Source of the DNA: Verrucomicrobiales bacterium
Lineage (GTDB): Bacteria > Verrucomicrobiota > Verrucomicrobiia > Verrucomicrobiales > SKLO01
NCBI GenBank assembly: GCA_007123195.1
Contig: SKLO01000431.1
Location: forward strand, 1-7,904
DNA length: 7,904 nt
Direction: 5' to 3'
Below are positions 6,896 through 7,904 of this stretch, piece after piece. A program made the translations under genes and the position numbers. The notes beneath the pieces are model-generated. The model was not told where the DNA came from. It made no database searches and saw only the letters and a program-made list of their open reading frames with translations. Within the stretch, counting starts at the first letter, position 1, and each line of letters opens with the position of its first letter.

Positions 6896-6913
6896 GGGGA
6901 CAGGAGTGTCCCC
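6896..6913. repeat. REP-like hairpin, inverted copy of the first
   Basis: GGGGACAGGAGTGTCCCC has 7-base arms around a GGAG loop. Its central 14 bases are the exact reverse complement of the core in the hairpin at 6775-6794, about 120 bases away. The pair in opposite orientation resembles a bipartite (BIME-type) unit. The DNA between them is GC-rich, with two CCGCGG sites (6864-6869 and 6888-6893) that could pair. Confidence 0.55.
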
Positions 6914-7072
6914 TGTCATAGGGCTCCGCGCCGTTCCTTGGCCAGTGCTGGAAGGGCGCTGTGGGGAGGGCGGGCACGGCCGGGCTGCCGATCGGCTCTG
7001 CCGATGAAACCAACCCGGAAAATAGAGGCGCGGCGACCCGAACCAACGGGCCGGTTCCCGGGTGAGGTCTCG

Positions 7073-7101
7073 TTGTCATCAGGCAGCGGCACCTTTAGAG
7101 T
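7073..7101 (+). promoter_or_regulatory. Candidate sigma-70 promoter for tsaE
   Basis: TTGTCA (7073-7078, five of six to the -35 consensus) and TAGAGT (7096-7101, four of six to the -10) are 17 bases apart and lie about 75 bases before the tsaE ATG. GGCAC and GTGCC (7088-7104) form a small inverted repeat around the -10. A consensus match only. Confidence 0.35.
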
Positions 7102-7175
7102 GCCCCCGAATTGGCCCGGAGCGCTGATCTTGAATCACCAGGAGTTGGCCACGATCAACCCATCTCCATTCCCAC

Positions 7176-7664
7176 ATGACACAGCCGTCGAACGACCAAC
7201 CCGCGTTCGCGTTCGAGCTCGAAATCGAGAGCGTCGAGGCGATGTGGCAAGCCGCCGCCGACTGGGCCGGCCAACACGCCGGACCGGGCCGGGTGGTCGC
7301 CCTTTGCGGGCCGCTCGGCGCCGGCAAGACCCAGTTCGCCCGCGGCGTGGTGCGCGGCCTCGGCGGGGACGAAACCGAAGTATCCAGCCCCACCTTCGGT
7401 CTGGTCCGCGAATACCGCTCCGCCCGTCCGCCGGTGGCGCACTGGGATTGGTATCGGCTCGACCGGCCCGAGTTGCTGCTGGAGACCGGTTGGGAGGACT
7501 ACCTCGACGACGACTGGCTGATTCTGGTGGAATGGGCCGAGCGCTTCCCCGACTGGCTGCCGCCGGACACCTGCTGGCTGCGGATTGACATCGACAACGA
7601 GCACCAGCGTCGGCTCCGCTCCCTGCCTTACCCGCCGCCGCAATCCGCGGGCGGACCTGCTTGA
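7176..7664 (+). CDS. tsaE: tRNA t6A37 biosynthesis ATPase TsaE
   Basis: A 162-residue cytoplasmic P-loop protein. TsaE is the ATPase that, with TsaB and TsaD, recycles the complex that transfers threonylcarbamoyl to A37 of ANN-decoding tRNAs. Visible motifs, in order, are the Walker A loop GPLGAGKT (45-52), SSPTF (70-74), the HWDWYRL block (89-95, family consensus near HxDxYRL) and LVEWAE (117-122). The length is normal for the family, with a short Pro- and Gly-rich tail. The ATG at 7176 is the only reasonable start, giving about 35 residues before the first core strand. It lacks a nearby Shine-Dalgarno; the AGGAG at 7140-7144 is too far upstream. The partner genes tsaB, tsaC and tsaD are not in the window. 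A membrane protein gene follows 29 bases downstream on the same strand and is probably co-transcribed. Confidence 0.93.
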   Translation: MTQPSNDQPAFAFELEIESVEAMWQAAADWAGQHAGPGRVVALCGPLGAGKTQFARGVVRGLGGDETEVSSPTFGLVREYRSARPPVAHWDWYRLDRPELLLETGWEDYLDDDWLILVEWAERFPDWLPPDTCWLRIDIDNEHQRRLRSLPYPPPQSAGGPA

Positions 7665-7693
7665 AGGCGTCACCGGCGCTGCGATCATCCACC

Positions 7694-7904
7694 ATGCCAG
7701 CCGCTCAAACCGCTTCGTCAACTCCGCCAACCCGGTCAGGTCCGACTGATCCGCTAGGCGGCCGGCCACCCCGCAGGCTCCGGCGCCGGCTTGCGCGGCT
7801 GCTGCTGCTGCTGCTGACGGCGCTGGCGACGCTGTCGGTGGCCGCCAGCTGGTGGCTGGTCCAGCGCGAGGCCGGCCGCACGTTTGACCGGGTGGCCGAC
7901 GTGC
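7694..7904 (+). CDS. N-terminus of a SanA/YdcF-like membrane protein (partial)
   Basis: An open frame running off the right edge, 70 codons visible. It has a Pro, Ser and Thr rich start, an arginine-rich stretch (about 24-35) and then a single hydrophobic segment (about 36-56) built on six consecutive CTG leucine codons. The next residues, WWLVQREAGRTFDRVADV, resemble the segment after the membrane anchor in SanA/YdcF (DUF218) proteins, where a Tyr/Phe-Asp motif precedes the first strand of the periplasmic domain. The basic side before the helix predicts a cytoplasmic N-terminus and an exported C-terminal domain. The ATG at 7694 is preferred; an in-frame TTG at 7661 overlaps the tsaE stop. 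The family call rests on a few residues because the domain itself is missing. Confidence 0.5.
   Translation, partial: MPAAQTASSTPPTRSGPTDPLGGRPPRRLRRRLARLLLLLLTALATLSVAASWWLVQREAGRTFDRVADV

Larger units (their letters stand above)
6745..7175. other. Non-coding gap of 431 bases between A and tsaE
   Basis: No reading frame here shows family-like sequence, good codon use or a ribosome binding site. The gap holds an intrinsic terminator at its left end, a group of REP-like hairpins in the left half and a plausible promoter at the right end. In between, GCCGATCGGC (6987-6996) is a 10-bp palindrome followed at once by another TGCCGAT, and the sequence is otherwise featureless. Long open frames crossing this region on both strands are artefacts of high GC content and of the repeats. 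Confidence 0.7.

Noticed and set aside
6340..7079. Minus-strand open frames across the gap after gene A, with peptides such as ADRSVRPP
   Set aside because: The peptide strings come directly from the REP-like hairpins. No start signal or codon bias supports translation.
6800..7588. Plus-strand open frame running from the gap into tsaE
   Set aside because: It overlaps most of tsaE in a different frame, and its translation is Arg, Pro and Gly rich without motifs. TsaE motifs identify the true frame.
7799..7816. Six consecutive CTG triplets as a functional microsatellite
   Set aside because: They encode leucines in frame within a membrane segment in a genome where CTG is the expected favoured Leu codon, so coding explains them.
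1..7904. CRISPR array, tRNA or rRNA genes, insertion sequence
   Set aside because: No regularly spaced direct repeats, cloverleaf-like segments, rRNA-like stretches or transposase motifs were seen on either strand by reading.

Overview
This window is GC-rich (well above 60% by eye) and most likely chromosomal DNA from a member of the Verrucomicrobiota. The main evidence is a complete set of the four proteins known as the Verru_Chthon cassette (A, B, C and D), first named from Verrucomicrobium and Chthoniobacter. The assignment rests on remembered family signatures and on gene order; no database search was possible.

Layout. Positions 2-2483 (minus strand) hold a compact operon transcribed B, then C, then D. 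All three products carry a textbook prepilin (class III) N-terminus, with G|F at the cleavage site, Glu at +5 and a hydrophobic helix. B and C overlap by ATGA. Positions 2484-2655 form an AT-rich divergent control region. It contains a good -10 box, two perfect palindromes, a strong Shine-Dalgarno sequence placed before a small out-of-frame ORF, and a leader RNA that can fold over that Shine-Dalgarno. Positions 2656-6744 (plus strand) encode cassette protein A, 1362 residues, with a GspK-like N-terminus that lacks Glu+5. A compact intrinsic terminator follows at 6749-6770.

Positions 6745-7175 contain no convincing gene. They hold the terminator, a cluster of REP-like hairpins sharing an inverted 14-bp core, and a plausible promoter for the next genes. 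Positions 7176-7664 encode TsaE, the ATPase of the tRNA t6A37 pathway. It is followed after 29 bases by the start of a membrane-anchored protein, truncated by the window edge, that resembles SanA/YdcF.

How the genes may work together. B, C, D and A correspond by size, order and N-terminal type to the minor pseudopilins I, J, H and K of type II secretion systems. The inference offered here is that the cassette builds a pilus-like or pseudopilus-like tip complex whose A subunit carries an enlarged, lineage-specific exported domain. The motor, platform, secretin and prepilin peptidase are not in this window and would have to be supplied from elsewhere in the genome. tsaE and the SanA-like gene look like an unrelated housekeeping unit.
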